NCBI GenBank assembly: GCA_029863125.1
Contig: JAOTWB010000003.1
Coordinates: 1 to 64,000, forward strand
Reading direction: 5' to 3'
From: Gammaproteobacteria bacterium
GTDB lineage: Bacteria; Pseudomonadota; Gammaproteobacteria; Steroidobacterales; Woeseiaceae
DNA: 64,000 nt
The notes under the pieces were generated by a model. The model saw only the letters and a program-made list of their open reading frames with translations. It was not told where the DNA came from and made no database searches. Position numbers and translations under genes: made by a program. Positions 25,900 through 34,073 of this stretch are shown here, piece after piece (the first letter of the stretch is position 1; the number at the start of each line of letters is the position of its first letter).

Positions 25900-27286
25900 G
25901 CCGGAACATTATCACGCCGAGAATCGTGAGTAGTGACTCAGAAACGACAATTGCGGTGAAAGCGCCATTTGGTCCGAGGACTGTGCCTGTCGCGAGCACG
26001 AATGCCAGTGGAATCTGGACGATCCAGAAGCAGATGAAATTTAATACGGCCGGAGTCGTCGTATCACCGGCCCCGTTCAAGGACTGGATAATTACCATGC
26101 CGACGGCATACATGGGAAATCCAATCCCCATGATTTGCAGGCAGCTTGTGCCCCAGCGCAAGACGTCAATTTCGTCCGTAAAGAGTCCGGTGATTCCACG
26201 TGCGAAAGTCAGCAGGATTACTCCGGCAACGGTCATGAACGCTGCATTGTATTTTGCCGCCCGCCAGGCCGATTGTTCGGCCCTGTCCGGCTGTCTTGCC
26301 CCGAGGTTCTGGCCGACAAGGGTCGCAGCGGCATTGCCGAGCCCCCAGGCCGGCAGGAATGTGAATTCCATCATTCGCAGGGCAATGGTGTACGCGGCGA
26401 TGGCCGGGCTGCCATAGATTGCGACGATCCGCATGACGCCGATCCAGCTCGCCGTTGCAATCAGAAATTGACCGATGCCTCCGAAAGAGATCCTGAGCAG
26501 GCGTGAACTCAACGCAGGAACGAGACGCAGGTGACGAAGCTGCAGAGCGATACGTCCACGACCAGCCATCAGGTACCAGAGTTGATAGATCACACCGATG
26601 CCACGGCCGATCGTCGTGGCGACGGCCGCCCCGGTTACGCCCATCTCCGGGAACGGCCCGAGCCCGAAGATCAGGCACGGGTCAAGGACAATGTTGCAGC
26701 CGTTCGCCAGCCACAGTGAGCGCAGCGCGACGGTGGCGTCGCCGGCGCCCCGAAAAGCAGCGTTGAGGAGAAAGAGATATATGATGCTGCAGGAGCCGCC
26801 CAGAAGCACGGCGGTGAAACCCTGGCCCTGTTCGACAACGCTCTTTGAGGCGCCCATGATCTCGAGCAGGTCCCGCGCGTAGGTGACGCCGGCGACGCCG
26901 ATGAGGATCGACAGAATTGCTCCGATCCAGATGGCTTGCCCGGTCACCTGTGACGCCGCATCGGCGTCCTTCGCGCCTATGCGCCGTGCAACCATCGCGG
27001 TCAGCCCCGTGCCCAGGCCTATGGCGATTCCGTACAGAACCGTGACCAGTGCCTCGGTGATGCCGACAGCCGCGATAGCATCGGTGCCCAGTCGCGCCAC
27101 GAACGCGATGTCGACAACCGCAAAAACGGACTCCATGGCCATTTCCAGCATCATCGGAATCGCGAGCAATGCGAGCGCGCGGCCGATCGGACCCCGCGTA
27201 AAATCCTCGTCATTGTCGCGCAGGGCGAGGCCCATCAGCCCCGCTGTGCGCCGCCAAATAGATTCCCGTCTGCGGCTTTCAGTCAT
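25871..27286 (-). CDS. MATE family efflux transporter
   Basis: A 471-aa cation-coupled multidrug/toxin exporter with about twelve membrane helices and internal two-fold repetition. Seen: GPIGRALALLAIPMMLEMAMES at the first helix and GLGTGLTAMVARRIGAKD after it, both characteristic. I start it at the ATG at 27286 (MTESRRRES) rather than the longer TTG reading to 27340; the ribosome site is weak either way. The C-terminus ends RRGNWKRQVA and runs 29 bases into the ABC ATPase gene, so both are probably on one transcript. Substrate unknown. Confidence 0.92.
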   Translation of the reverse strand: MTESRRRESIWRRTAGLMGLALRDNDEDFTRGPIGRALALLAIPMMLEMAMESVFAVVDIAFVARLGTDAIAAVGITEALVTVLYGIAIGLGTGLTAMVARRIGAKDADAASQVTGQAIWIGAILSILIGVAGVTYARDLLEIMGASKSVVEQGQGFTAVLLGGSCSIIYLFLLNAAFRGAGDATVALRSLWLANGCNIVLDPCLIFGLGPFPEMGVTGAAVATTIGRGIGVIYQLWYLMAGRGRIALQLRHLRLVPALSSRLLRISFGGIGQFLIATASWIGVMRIVAIYGSPAIAAYTIALRMMEFTFLPAWGLGNAAATLVGQNLGARQPDRAEQSAWRAAKYNAAFMTVAGVILLTFARGITGLFTDEIDVLRWGTSCLQIMGIGFPMYAVGMVIIQSLNGAGDTTTPAVLNFICFWIVQIPLAFVLATGTVLGPNGAFTAIVVSESLLTILGVIMFRRGNWKRQVA

Positions 27287-27343
27287 TGTTGATTCGTGCC
27301 TTGATGCTAAACTGTTGCTTCGGGTCGCTGCGGGAAACAAGCG

Positions 27344-27496
27344 ATGCCTGACGGTCTGGGCTTCTTGCTGATAATGATTGCGGTCATCGCTGTCTACACG
27401 ATAGCCAAGGTACTGCAGTATGTCCGGCTCAGCAAAAAGCAGTGGGAAGAGGTCGACAAGAGCAAGCTCAAGGAGTGGGAAGACGACGAGTGGTAG
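27344..27496 (+). CDS. 50-residue single-helix membrane protein
   Basis: A small frame starting at ATG 27344: MPDGLGFLLIMIAVIAVYTI, a Lys/Arg boundary, then a highly charged tail rich in Lys, Glu, Asp and Trp ending EWEDDEW. One hydrophobic segment (residues 6-22) followed by an amphipathic, aromatic-ended tail is a common small-membrane-protein design. Upstream, GGGAAA gives a moderate ribosome site. It is divergent from the MATE gene (58 bases between starts) and 93 bases ahead of the lipoprotein hydrolase gene. Function unknown; real coding is supported by composition and clean start and stop, not by recognised homology. Confidence 0.65.
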   Translation: MPDGLGFLLIMIAVIAVYTIAKVLQYVRLSKKQWEEVDKSKLKEWEDDEW

Positions 27497-27589
27497 TCAC
27501 GAGTTCGCATCACCTCTACACTATCGCCTGTACGGAATCGGCGCGATGCTGCTTTCCCGGTGAAAACGAGTGTATTGCAGGTTAATTGT

Positions 27590-28498
27590 ATGTTTATAGC
27601 CAGGCTCCGAAGGACGGCGATCGTCGCAGCGCTTGTCATCAGCGGCACATTGCTCTATGCCTGCGGCTCATCGGATCAGGATACGGCTGCACGTGACCAG
27701 GCCGCCGCCCGTGCCAATGTCGACGCCATGACGAGGGAACACGCCGAGGATACGGCTGCTCCCAGCCCCGCCGCAGAGATTCCACCGGAACGAGCCGTGA
27801 TTTCGGAGACTCTGCCTTACGCGGAGCTAGGCGACCAGCTGGTTTACGGTTACTTCGTTGCGCCGTCGGACATGTTCGAGCCCCTGCCGGCCGTGATCAT
27901 GATTCACGAGTGGTGGGGACTGAATGACAATATTCGCGCAATGGCGGATCGCCTCGCGGGCGAGGGATACATCGTTCTCGCGGTTGACCTGTACGGTGGC
28001 AAAGTTGCCGGGAATAGCGCGGAGGCTCGCGAATTGATGCTCTCGGTCGTCGAAGATCCCGAGTCGGCCAATGCCAACATCCGCAGCGCTTATGAATTCG
28101 TCAGCGCAACAGCCGGGGCGCCGAGAGTTGGATCACTCGGCTGGTGTTTTGGCGGAGGCTGGTCGCTGAATACGGCGCAGTTATTTCCGGACGATCTGGA
28201 CGCAACCGTTATCTACTATGGCCAGGTAACCAGCGATGAAGACAAGCTTCGCCCGATCAACAGCCCGATACTGGGCCTTTTCGCGGAGGAGGATACGGGC
28301 ATAAAAGTATCGTCAGTGAAAGCATTCGGAGAGGCGCTCAGGAACCTGCGCAAGAATCACGACATTCATGTTTACCCCGGTGTCGGCCATGCCTTCGCAA
28401 ATCCGACGGGCAACAACTACAACGAGACTGCAGCGACTGACGCCTGGCGCCGGACGCTGGAGTTCCTCGATCTTCACCTTTCTGTCGACGCTTCCTGA
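27590..28498 (+). CDS. Lipoprotein dienelactone hydrolase family protein
   Basis: A 302-aa exported hydrolase. I start it at the ATG at 27590, which has AGG nine bases upstream and gives a clean lipoprotein signal with lipobox LYAC (Cys25). A Ser/Ala/Asp-rich linker precedes the alpha/beta hydrolase domain (from about residue 75). The nucleophile region is GWCFGGGW, the general fold is confirmed by MIHEWWGLNDN, and the catalytic His is in GVGHAFANP. The protein is probably anchored in a membrane facing the periplasm. Substrate unknown. Its final 25 bases overlap the convergent gene. Confidence 0.88.
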   Translation: MFIARLRRTAIVAALVISGTLLYACGSSDQDTAARDQAAARANVDAMTREHAEDTAAPSPAAEIPPERAVISETLPYAELGDQLVYGYFVAPSDMFEPLPAVIMIHEWWGLNDNIRAMADRLAGEGYIVLAVDLYGGKVAGNSAEARELMLSVVEDPESANANIRSAYEFVSATAGAPRVGSLGWCFGGGWSLNTAQLFPDDLDATVIYYGQVTSDEDKLRPINSPILGLFAEEDTGIKVSSVKAFGEALRNLRKNHDIHVYPGVGHAFANPTGNNYNETAATDAWRRTLEFLDLHLSVDAS

Positions 28499-28992
28499 TT
28501 TTCGGCAGGCGCGCAATCGAGCCAGAGTGGTAGCACGGTACTCGCGAAATACACGGACAAACCGGTTTCGCTGCGGCACCTCAGCGATGCCTGTGCCGTT
28601 GCGACCCCTGGCACCAGCAGGCCTTCTTCATCTCCGGCCCCACCGTCAATGCAGAAATCTGCAATTGCAATCGGTGCAACCTGGTTCGCAGGCACTCTGA
28701 TGCGGACGTCAAGCGCGGCCTCGTCGCCAATTTCAGCGGGGCCAAAGTGCTTGTGCGTGTCCGCTATACTGACGGTGACAGCTTCGACATCGGCATCCGA
28801 CGGACAGTCAACTGTCGCCACCAAAGAGAATTCCAGCGAAGGCAGGCTGACTTGCTGAGGACCTTGTTTACGCGGTACCAGTTGTGCGCTGGATTCGTTC
28901 GCGCGGAGGGTCAACGGGCCGTCGGCTGCAGCGACGATCGTCGTGATGCAGAGGCACACGGCGAGTACAATTGGAACTCGTAGTCGCTTCAT
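28474..28992 (-). CDS. Hypothetical exported protein
   Basis: A 172-aa protein with a Sec signal peptide (MKRLRVPIVLAVCLCITTIVAAA) and no domain I recognise. The mature part is predicted to be mostly beta-strand with three or four cysteines (VDCPSD, DFCIDGG, LRCRSE, LDCAPA) that could form two disulphides in the periplasm. It ends inside the convergent dienelactone hydrolase gene (25-base overlap) and no other gene accompanies it on this strand. Confidence 0.65.
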   Translation of the reverse strand: MKRLRVPIVLAVCLCITTIVAAADGPLTLRANESSAQLVPRKQGPQQVSLPSLEFSLVATVDCPSDADVEAVTVSIADTHKHFGPAEIGDEAALDVRIRVPANQVAPIAIADFCIDGGAGDEEGLLVPGVATAQASLRCRSETGLSVYFASTVLPLWLDCAPAENQEASTER

Positions 28993-29045
28993 CGGACTAA
29001 GGCTACGGTAACAGGTCTCAAAATCAACAACAACCGGGGCAGGTA

Positions 29046-29315
29046 TTGATCAGGAAAGTCGTACACTTCACCTACAGGTCGGCACGCCGCATCGTGGTTG
29101 GCGTAGTCGGCGCGACGGTGCTGCTGCTGGGCCTTGTAATGATCGTGACGCCAGGGCCGGCGATCGTCGTTATCCCCGTGGGGCTCACCATTCTGAGCAT
29201 CGAATTCACCTGGGCGCGTCTTTGGCTCAAACGGCTGCGCAAGACTATCAGTCGTCGCAACTCCATCGAAAGGAACAGGCGGGCAGAAGCCCACCGGCAT
29301 CGTGTCAGTGATTAG
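29046..29315 (+). CDS. PGPGW-type small transmembrane protein
   Basis: An 89-aa membrane protein with a long hydrophobic hairpin (residues 16-50) carrying LLLGLVMIVTPGPAIVVIP and then LSIEFTWARLWLKR, the conserved core of the PGPGW family (PF09656; the PGP is present). The TTG start has GGGG six bases upstream. The tail is strongly basic. Members are small inner-membrane proteins of unknown function. It is transcribed toward the folded region at 29316-29534 that ends the opposing transcript. Confidence 0.82.
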   Translation: MIRKVVHFTYRSARRIVVGVVGATVLLLGLVMIVTPGPAIVVIPVGLTILSIEFTWARLWLKRLRKTISRRNSIERNRRAEAHRHRVSD

Positions 29316-29394
29316 AAAAGAAAAGGCGCCGGAGAACTGATTTCAGGAAGTGAACCAGCGGGCCGTTCCAACACGGAGCGGTCTCCGGCGCCTT
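29316..29394 (-). terminator. Probable Rho-independent terminator of the sigma-54-driven transcript
   Basis: On the minus strand AAGGCGCCGGAGA (29394-29382) pairs perfectly with TCTCCGGCGCCTT (29335-29323), followed by a T-rich run TTTTCTTTT. The loop is long (46 bases) and itself able to fold, which is unusual for a simple terminator. On the plus strand no T-run follows the stem. Confidence 0.5.
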
Positions 29395-29534
29395 ATCAAG
29401 CAACGGCAGGGGGTGCCGCCGGACCTTCATGGTCCGTTAAGCTGGATTCCTGTCCAGCTGAGCCCGGCGCCGCCCAGCAGCTTGTAGGGGGGATATAGCT
29501 GGTGGCACACCGCCGGAGGGGATTTGTCTGCTGC
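29316..29534 (-). ncRNA. Strongly folded GC-rich segment, candidate 3'UTR or small RNA
   Basis: No convincing reading frame fills this 219-base gap, yet it is dense in self-complementary blocks: CCAGC/GCTGG (29474-29478 with 29498-29502), AGCTGGA/TCCAGCT (29440-29446, 29453-29459), CGGACC/GGTCCG (29420-29425, 29431-29436), CGGCA/TGCCG (29404-29408, 29414-29418) and a 13-bp outer stem (29323-29335 with 29382-29394). On the minus strand the last stem is followed by TTTTCTTTT, so the natural reading is the 3' part of the sigma-54-driven transcript of the 29535-29822 gene. It does not match 6S, SRP, RNase P or tmRNA as far as I can tell. Confidence 0.4.
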
Positions 29535-29822
29535 TTACTTGACCCGCGCCATCAAGGTTGAAGTAAGGACGTTCAGGTGATTATCAAGGTCGAACTTGTT
29601 TTCGGCCCTGAGTGCCTCGGCGGCATTGGCCGCTGCCTCTGTCATGGCTTCGCGTGCGCCGACAACCGCATGGTCCAGAGCTTCGCGGTCGGCGACGGCC
29701 GCGGCCTCGAATCTCTTGGGTTCGGCGCCAAATGCCGAGCCAGCAGCCCAGGTTACGCCGATCAGTACGATCAGTGCGCCGACATAGGCCAGTCGGTTTT
29801 CTACATTCCGGATCTTCATCAT
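29535..29822 (-). CDS. Small exported helical protein under a sigma-54 promoter
   Basis: A 95-aa protein from the ATG at 29822, chosen because GGGGA lies just upstream and everything before it overlaps the promoter. It has an N-terminal hydrophobic segment (LAYVGALIVLIGVTWAAGSA) with possible cleavage after AFG, leaving about 60 residues of Ala/Glu-rich sequence predicted to be one or two amphipathic helices. It may stay anchored by the uncleaved helix. No family recognised. A near-perfect -24/-12 promoter (29914-29928) lies about 90 bases upstream, and the divergent gene encodes a sigma-54 activator, so this protein is that regulator's likely target. Confidence 0.7.
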   Translation of the reverse strand: MMKIRNVENRLAYVGALIVLIGVTWAAGSAFGAEPKRFEAAAVADREALDHAVVGAREAMTEAAANAAEALRAENKFDLDNHLNVLTSTLMARVK

Positions 29823-29913
29823 CTTGTCCCCAAGCGACTGCGGCCAGCGCTGGCTGCGTCGCGATGTTGGTAATAGCGATCGGCCAAATTGCCGTTCTCT
29901 GTACTCCCGTCCT

Positions 29914-29928
29914 GCATAAGTCGTGCCA
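29914..29928 (-). promoter_or_regulatory. Sigma-54 (-24/-12) promoter
   Basis: Minus-strand sequence TGGCACGACTTATGC, from 29928 to 29914. Against the consensus TGGCACG-N4-TTGC it differs at one position, with the GG and GC elements at the required spacing. Transcription would start near 29902, about 80 bases before the ATG at 29822. The three palindromic boxes at 29975-30029 fall roughly 72-127 bases upstream of that start, the normal distance for enhancer-binding-protein sites. Confidence 0.82.
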
Positions 29929-29974
29929 ACTTCATAAATCAAATAAAAACAACCAGTTATAAAAATCCCGCCGA

Positions 29975-30029
29975 TTACGAAAAATCGTAAATTCCGAAAA
30001 ACCGTAAGACTATTTACGAAATTTCGTAT
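29975..30029. promoter_or_regulatory. Three 16-bp palindromic boxes, probable enhancer-binding-protein sites
   Basis: Box 1 TTACGAAAAATCGTAA (29975-29990) has perfect six-base arms. Box 2 TTCCGAAAAACCGTAA (29992-30007) differs from it at two positions. Box 3 TTACGAAATTTCGTAT (30014-30029) has a perfect 14-base palindromic core. Box starts are 17 and 22 bases apart. They lie just before the regulator's ATG (30041) and upstream of the divergent sigma-54 promoter, so one array could activate the small gene and autoregulate the activator. Confidence 0.75.
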
Positions 30030-30040
30030 ATCATGCGTCG

Positions 30041-31840
30041 ATGATCACCCCCGACGACTACCAGTGGTTATTCCGTAAGGCCCCCGTCATGGCGACCTCG
30101 ATTGCCGAGGACGGCGCTTTCCTGGACGTTAATGACGCGATGCTGTCGCGCCTTGGCTACGATCGAGCCGACATGGTGGGCCACCGGCCGGAAGAATTCG
30201 CCACGCCTGAAAGCGCGCGACGTGTGCGCGAAGAACTGCGGCCTGCTTTGCGGCGAACCGGCAAGCTCGAAAACAAGCCGGTCAGTTTTGTCAGCCGTTC
30301 AGGCGAGGAGGTCGATTGTCTGGTCAACGCGCTTGTCGAGGTTGACCGCGAAGGAGAGTTCCTGCGCACGGTCGCGATGTACACGGAGATATCCGACCAG
30401 GCGCGGGCCAACCTGAAATATCGCAATCTGTATCGGTCAACGCCGGCGATGCTGCACACGGTCGACAACAAGGGATTGATTGTCACGGTAACGGATCACT
30501 GGCTGCAGAAGCTGGGCTACAAGAGAGAAGAAGTAGTCGGTCGGCCGATTACTGATTTCTTCAGCCAAGCCGATCGCAAAAAGTATGTCGACGGCGGCTT
30601 GCAGGAACTGATCAAGAAAGGCACTTTTGACAACCTGCAGCGGCAGATGATCACGAAGAAAGGCCGGGTTATCGATCTCGTGATGTCGGCAGTGCCAAAT
30701 CGCGAAAACAACAGGGACTTCGGACACATGCTCGTCGCATCGAAAGACGTGACTGAGCGCAATCGTGCGGAACGCGAATTACGCCGCACGCTTGCGGAAA
30801 ACGCCCGTTTGCGCGAGGAGCTCGAGCGCGAGCGGGATTATCTGCGCGAAGAAGTCAACGTAGCAATGAATTTCGGTCGAATTATCGGCACCAGTTCCGC
30901 TCTGCGGCGCATGCTGAAGCGCGTAGAAGCGGTCGCCGAGACGCCGGCAAACGTGCTTCTGCAAGGCGAGTCAGGAGTCGGCAAAGAACTCGTCGCCCAT
31001 GCGATCCATATCCGTTCTCCGCGGGCGGAAGGTCCCCTTGTGAAAGTCAACTGCGCGTCGATACCCAAAGAGCTATTCGAAAGCGAATTTTTCGGGCATG
31101 TGAAAGGCGCTTTTACGGGCGCGCATCGGGACCGCATAGGGAGGTTCCAGCTTGCCGACGGCGGAACATTGTTTCTCGATGAAGTAAGCGAAATTCCGCT
31201 CGAACTGCAGGGCAAGCTATTGCGCGTATTGCAGGAAAGCGAGTTCGAGCGTGTTGGCGATGATGTAACCCGTTCGGTCGACGTTCGCGTCATTGCTGCA
31301 ACCAATCGCAACCTGGAGCAGTTGATTGTTGACGGTAAATTTCGAGAAGATCTTTTTTATCGTATCAGCGTCTTTCCCGTTGAGGTTCCGCCGCTTCGAG
31401 AACGGGATGACGACGTTGTACAACTGGCACAGCACTTTCTCGAACAGACCTGCAAGGACTTCGGACGCGAGGTCCTTACCCTGACCCGTGCACAAACCGA
31501 AAATCTTCGCGCGTATCCATGGCCGGGCAACGTCCGGGAACTCAAAAACGTCATCGAGCGGGCCGTTATTCTGTCGCAAGGCAAGGTCCTGCGGCTGGAC
31601 CTGTCAATGCTGGATCTTCACACCGAGACGGATGAGGCGACCGAAACTGCGGCCGCTGGTAGTGATATCTTGACTGACAAAGAGATCAAGGACCTGCAGA
31701 AATCGAACCTCATCAAAGCGCTGGAGCAGACCAACTGGAGAGTGTCGGGCGCAGGAGGCGCGGCGGAGCTGCTTGGCGTCCGACCGACCACGCTTGCCGA
31801 CCGCGTGCGGACCTACAAAATCAAGCGGCCGTCTGCATAG
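30041..31840 (+). CDS. PAS-domain sigma-54-dependent transcriptional activator
   Basis: A 599-aa bacterial enhancer-binding protein. Two N-terminal PAS domains (about residues 8-115 and 125-240) stand where response regulators have a receiver domain, so the signal is probably a ligand, redox state or cofactor. A coiled-coil linker leads to the AAA+ domain: Walker A GESGVGKE near residue 308, the sigma-54-contacting loop GAFTGA near 355, Walker [14 protein letters not shown] near 373. The C-terminus is a Fis-type helix-turn-helix ([17 protein letters not shown]) like those of FhlA/NorR-type activators. Its three likely binding boxes lie directly upstream. No partner kinase gene is adjacent. 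The TVP38 gene follows after 19 bases. Confidence 0.95.
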   Translation: MITPDDYQWLFRKAPVMATSIAEDGAFLDVNDAMLSRLGYDRADMVGHRPEEFATPESARRVREELRPALRRTGKLENKPVSFVSRSGEEVDCLVNALVEVDREGEFLRTVAMYTEISDQARANLKYRNLYRSTPAMLHTVDNKGLIVTVTDHWLQKLGYKREEVVGRPITDFFSQADRKKYVDGGLQELIKKGTFDNLQRQMITKKGRVIDLVMSAVPNRENNRDFGHMLVASKDVTERNRAERELRRTLAENARLREELERERDYLREEVNVAMNFGRIIGTSSALRRMLKRVEAVAETPANVLLQGESGVGKELVAHAIHIRSPRAEGPLVKVNCASIPKELFESEFFGHVKGAFTGAHRDRIGRFQLADGGTLFLDEVSEIPLELQGKLLRVLQESEFERVGDDVTRSVDVRVIAATNRNLEQLIVDGKFREDLFYRISVFPVEVPPLRERDDDVVQLAQHFLEQTCKDFGREVLTLTRAQTENLRAYPWPGNVRELKNVIERAVILSQGKVLRLDLSMLDLHTETDEATETAAAGSDILTDKEIKDLQKSNLIKALEQTNWRVSGAGGAAELLGVRPTTLADRVRTYKIKRPSA

Positions 31841-31859
31841 GGATGGGGACATCAGGATC

Positions 31860-32573
31860 TTGAACAAACTGGTCATTAATAGAGTCCTGCTGGCAGCTGT
31901 ATTTCTGGCGCTCGCCTTTTCCCTCTACGCGCTGCCGTTTGCTGAGTGGATTGTCGCGATCGGGGACTGGTCTGATAGACACCCGGTAGCCGGTCCGATT
32001 ACTTACGTTGCATGCGTCGCCGTGGCGACGATCCTGTTTCTACCGGGCTCCGTCTCGATGATGATCGCCGGATTTCTGTTTGGCGTGGCGCCGGGCTTTT
32101 TGTACGCAGGCGCCGGTATCGCGTTTGGCGCGCAGGGGGCGTTTTTGACGGGCAGGAGAGGAGCCCGGCGATGGGTTGAACAAAAAGTCGCAGGTAACAA
32201 GCGACTCGAGGCGATTGAAAAAGGACTGCGGGAAGAGGCGTTCCTGATCGTTGTGCTGACCCGCCTGTCATTGATCATCCCCTTTAACGTACTTAATTAC
32301 GCGTACGGGATTACTTCCGTCAGATCACGTACACATTTCGTCGCAACAACAGTGGGAATGCTGCCAGCCGTTGCACTGTATGTTTACCTTGGCACTCTGG
32401 CCCGGGACGTCGGTCAAATCCTGTCCGGCGATGCGACGCCACAAGGCCTCGGTTACTGGATCGCAGCGGCCGGAATCGCCGCGATCGTCGTGCTGACCTG
32501 GGTAATACACCGCGCAGCCAGCCGCACACTTGCGCGGCACCTGCCTACACTGGAACCTGACAATGCCAATTGA
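31860..32573 (+). CDS. TVP38/TMEM64 (DedA-like) membrane protein
   Basis: A 237-aa integral membrane protein of the SNARE-associated/VTT family. I start at the TTG at 31860, which has AGGA just upstream and follows the regulator's stop by 19 bases; a longer reading from 31773 would overlap that gene heavily. The VTT core is visible as FLPGSVSMMIAGFLFG, AQGAFLTGRRGARRWVE and LTRLSLIIPFNVLNYAYGIT. Relatives take part in lipid scrambling or envelope homeostasis; no specific role can be assigned. Its stop overlaps a possible early start of dacB. Confidence 0.9.
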   Translation: MNKLVINRVLLAAVFLALAFSLYALPFAEWIVAIGDWSDRHPVAGPITYVACVAVATILFLPGSVSMMIAGFLFGVAPGFLYAGAGIAFGAQGAFLTGRRGARRWVEQKVAGNKRLEAIEKGLREEAFLIVVLTRLSLIIPFNVLNYAYGITSVRSRTHFVATTVGMLPAVALYVYLGTLARDVGQILSGDATPQGLGYWIAAAGIAAIVVLTWVIHRAASRTLARHLPTLEPDNAN

Positions 32574-32596
32574 ATTTCAATCAAGCTCATAAAGCC

Positions 32597-34015
32597 ATGA
32601 AATCAACCTTTTCAATCCTGCTGTTTTGTCTGTTTATGGCCACGGCCGCATCCGCCAGCGAAGGCAAACTGCCGCTGCGCGTGCAGAGCGTACTGAACCT
32701 TCGCCAGATACCCGAGGATTCGCTCAGTATTTATGTCGAAGACGTCGATACGGGCGAAACCGTATTGCGATGGCGTGAGGGTGCACGCAGGAATCCTGCT
32801 TCGACGATCAAGCTGCTGACGACGCTGGTCTCGCTTGACGTTCTTGGCCCCGCATACCGCTGGAAGACAGAGGTATACGCGAATGGTGAAATGCACGGCG
32901 ATCGGCTCGACGGTGACCTGCTGATCAAAGGTTACGGAGATCCGTTCCTGGTCACGGAGCGTGTCTGGCAGCTGTTGCGCAACATTCGCCTTGCCGGAAT
33001 ACGCGAGATTGACGGCGACCTGCTTATCGACGATAGCTTTTTCGAAATCGGCGATTACGATCCCGCTGCCTTCGATAGACAGCCGTTGCGGGCGTACAAT
33101 GTTGCTCCGAACGCGCTCCTGATGAATTTCAAAGTCGTTCGCTACTGGTTCGAGCCCGATCATCAGTCAGAAGCGGTCACGGTCCGGCTGGACCCGGCGC
33201 TCGAAAACCTGCGCGTTCGGAATGACCTGAGCCTTAGCCCAGGCCGTTGTCGCGGCTATCAGCGCGGCATCACCATTAGCACCAACGAACGCTCCGATGA
33301 AGTGACATTTTCCGGCAGTTTCCCGGACAGGTGCAAGCGCTATGCCATGGATCGGGCCGCTCTGTCGCACAACGAATTTGTCTACGGCTTGTTTCAGTTG
33401 TTATGGCGCGAATCCGGCGGCGAATTCAACGGCGGCTGGAAAAATGCGCTGGCTGATCCCGACGCCGAGCCAATCGTGTCGTTCGAGTCACCGCCGCTGA
33501 GCGAGATGATCGCCCGCGTCAACAAGCACAGCAACAATGTAATGGCCCGCCAGCTGCTCTACACCCTGTCGGCCGAAGTCGCCGGGGAGCCGGGTACCGA
33601 AGAGGTCGGTCGGATGGTAATCGCTAACTGGCTGGCCGAAAACGAACTGGAATCCGGCCAACTCGCGATCGATAACGGCGCGGGCCTGTCGAGGAACTCG
33701 CGCATTACCGCGGCGGAGATGGGTTCCTTGTTGCGGTTCGCGTGGCGGCAGCCCTACATGCCTGAATATCTTGCCTCAATGTCAATTTCCGGACTCGACG
33801 GCACGCTATCGCGTCGATTTCGCGGCACCGAACTGATTGGCAAAGCGCACCTCAAGACCGGATCACTGGATGACGTCAGTGCTTTAGCCGGCTATTTGCA
33901 GTCGAGATCGGGCCGTCGCCTGGCCGTCGTGGCAATGCAGAACTACAAGGACATTCACCGCGGGCCGGGCGAGGAAGTCCAGGAAGCCCTGTTGCGATGG
34001 CTTTACGAGCAATAG
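32597..34015 (+). CDS. dacB: D-alanyl-D-alanine carboxypeptidase/endopeptidase, PBP4 type
   Basis: A periplasmic class C penicillin-binding protein that trims peptidoglycan stem peptides and cleaves cross-links. From the ATG at 32597 it is 472 aa with signal peptide MKSTFSILLFCLFMATAASA. Active-site motifs: SxxK as STIK (Ser69, Lys72), SxN as SNN in NKHSNNVMAR, and KTG in HLKTGSLDD. The large insertion between the first two motifs is typical of PBP4. A TTG 27 bases upstream is an alternative start with no better ribosome site. It may share a transcript with the TVP38 gene. Confidence 0.93.
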   Translation: MKSTFSILLFCLFMATAASASEGKLPLRVQSVLNLRQIPEDSLSIYVEDVDTGETVLRWREGARRNPASTIKLLTTLVSLDVLGPAYRWKTEVYANGEMHGDRLDGDLLIKGYGDPFLVTERVWQLLRNIRLAGIREIDGDLLIDDSFFEIGDYDPAAFDRQPLRAYNVAPNALLMNFKVVRYWFEPDHQSEAVTVRLDPALENLRVRNDLSLSPGRCRGYQRGITISTNERSDEVTFSGSFPDRCKRYAMDRAALSHNEFVYGLFQLLWRESGGEFNGGWKNALADPDAEPIVSFESPPLSEMIARVNKHSNNVMARQLLYTLSAEVAGEPGTEEVGRMVIANWLAENELESGQLAIDNGAGLSRNSRITAAEMGSLLRFAWRQPYMPEYLASMSISGLDGTLSRRFRGTELIGKAHLKTGSLDDVSALAGYLQSRSGRRLAVVAMQNYKDIHRGPGEEVQEALLRWLYEQ

Positions 34016-34073
34016 TCGAGGTCGTAATTCGTATGTCATGTAGTACACTCGCCGCGAGCAAAGGAGAATGACG

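Noticed and set aside
29316-29534. 6S RNA, tmRNA, SRP RNA or RNase P RNA in the folded region
   Set aside because: None of the conserved sequence blocks of these RNAs is present on either strand; kept only as an unnamed candidate RNA.
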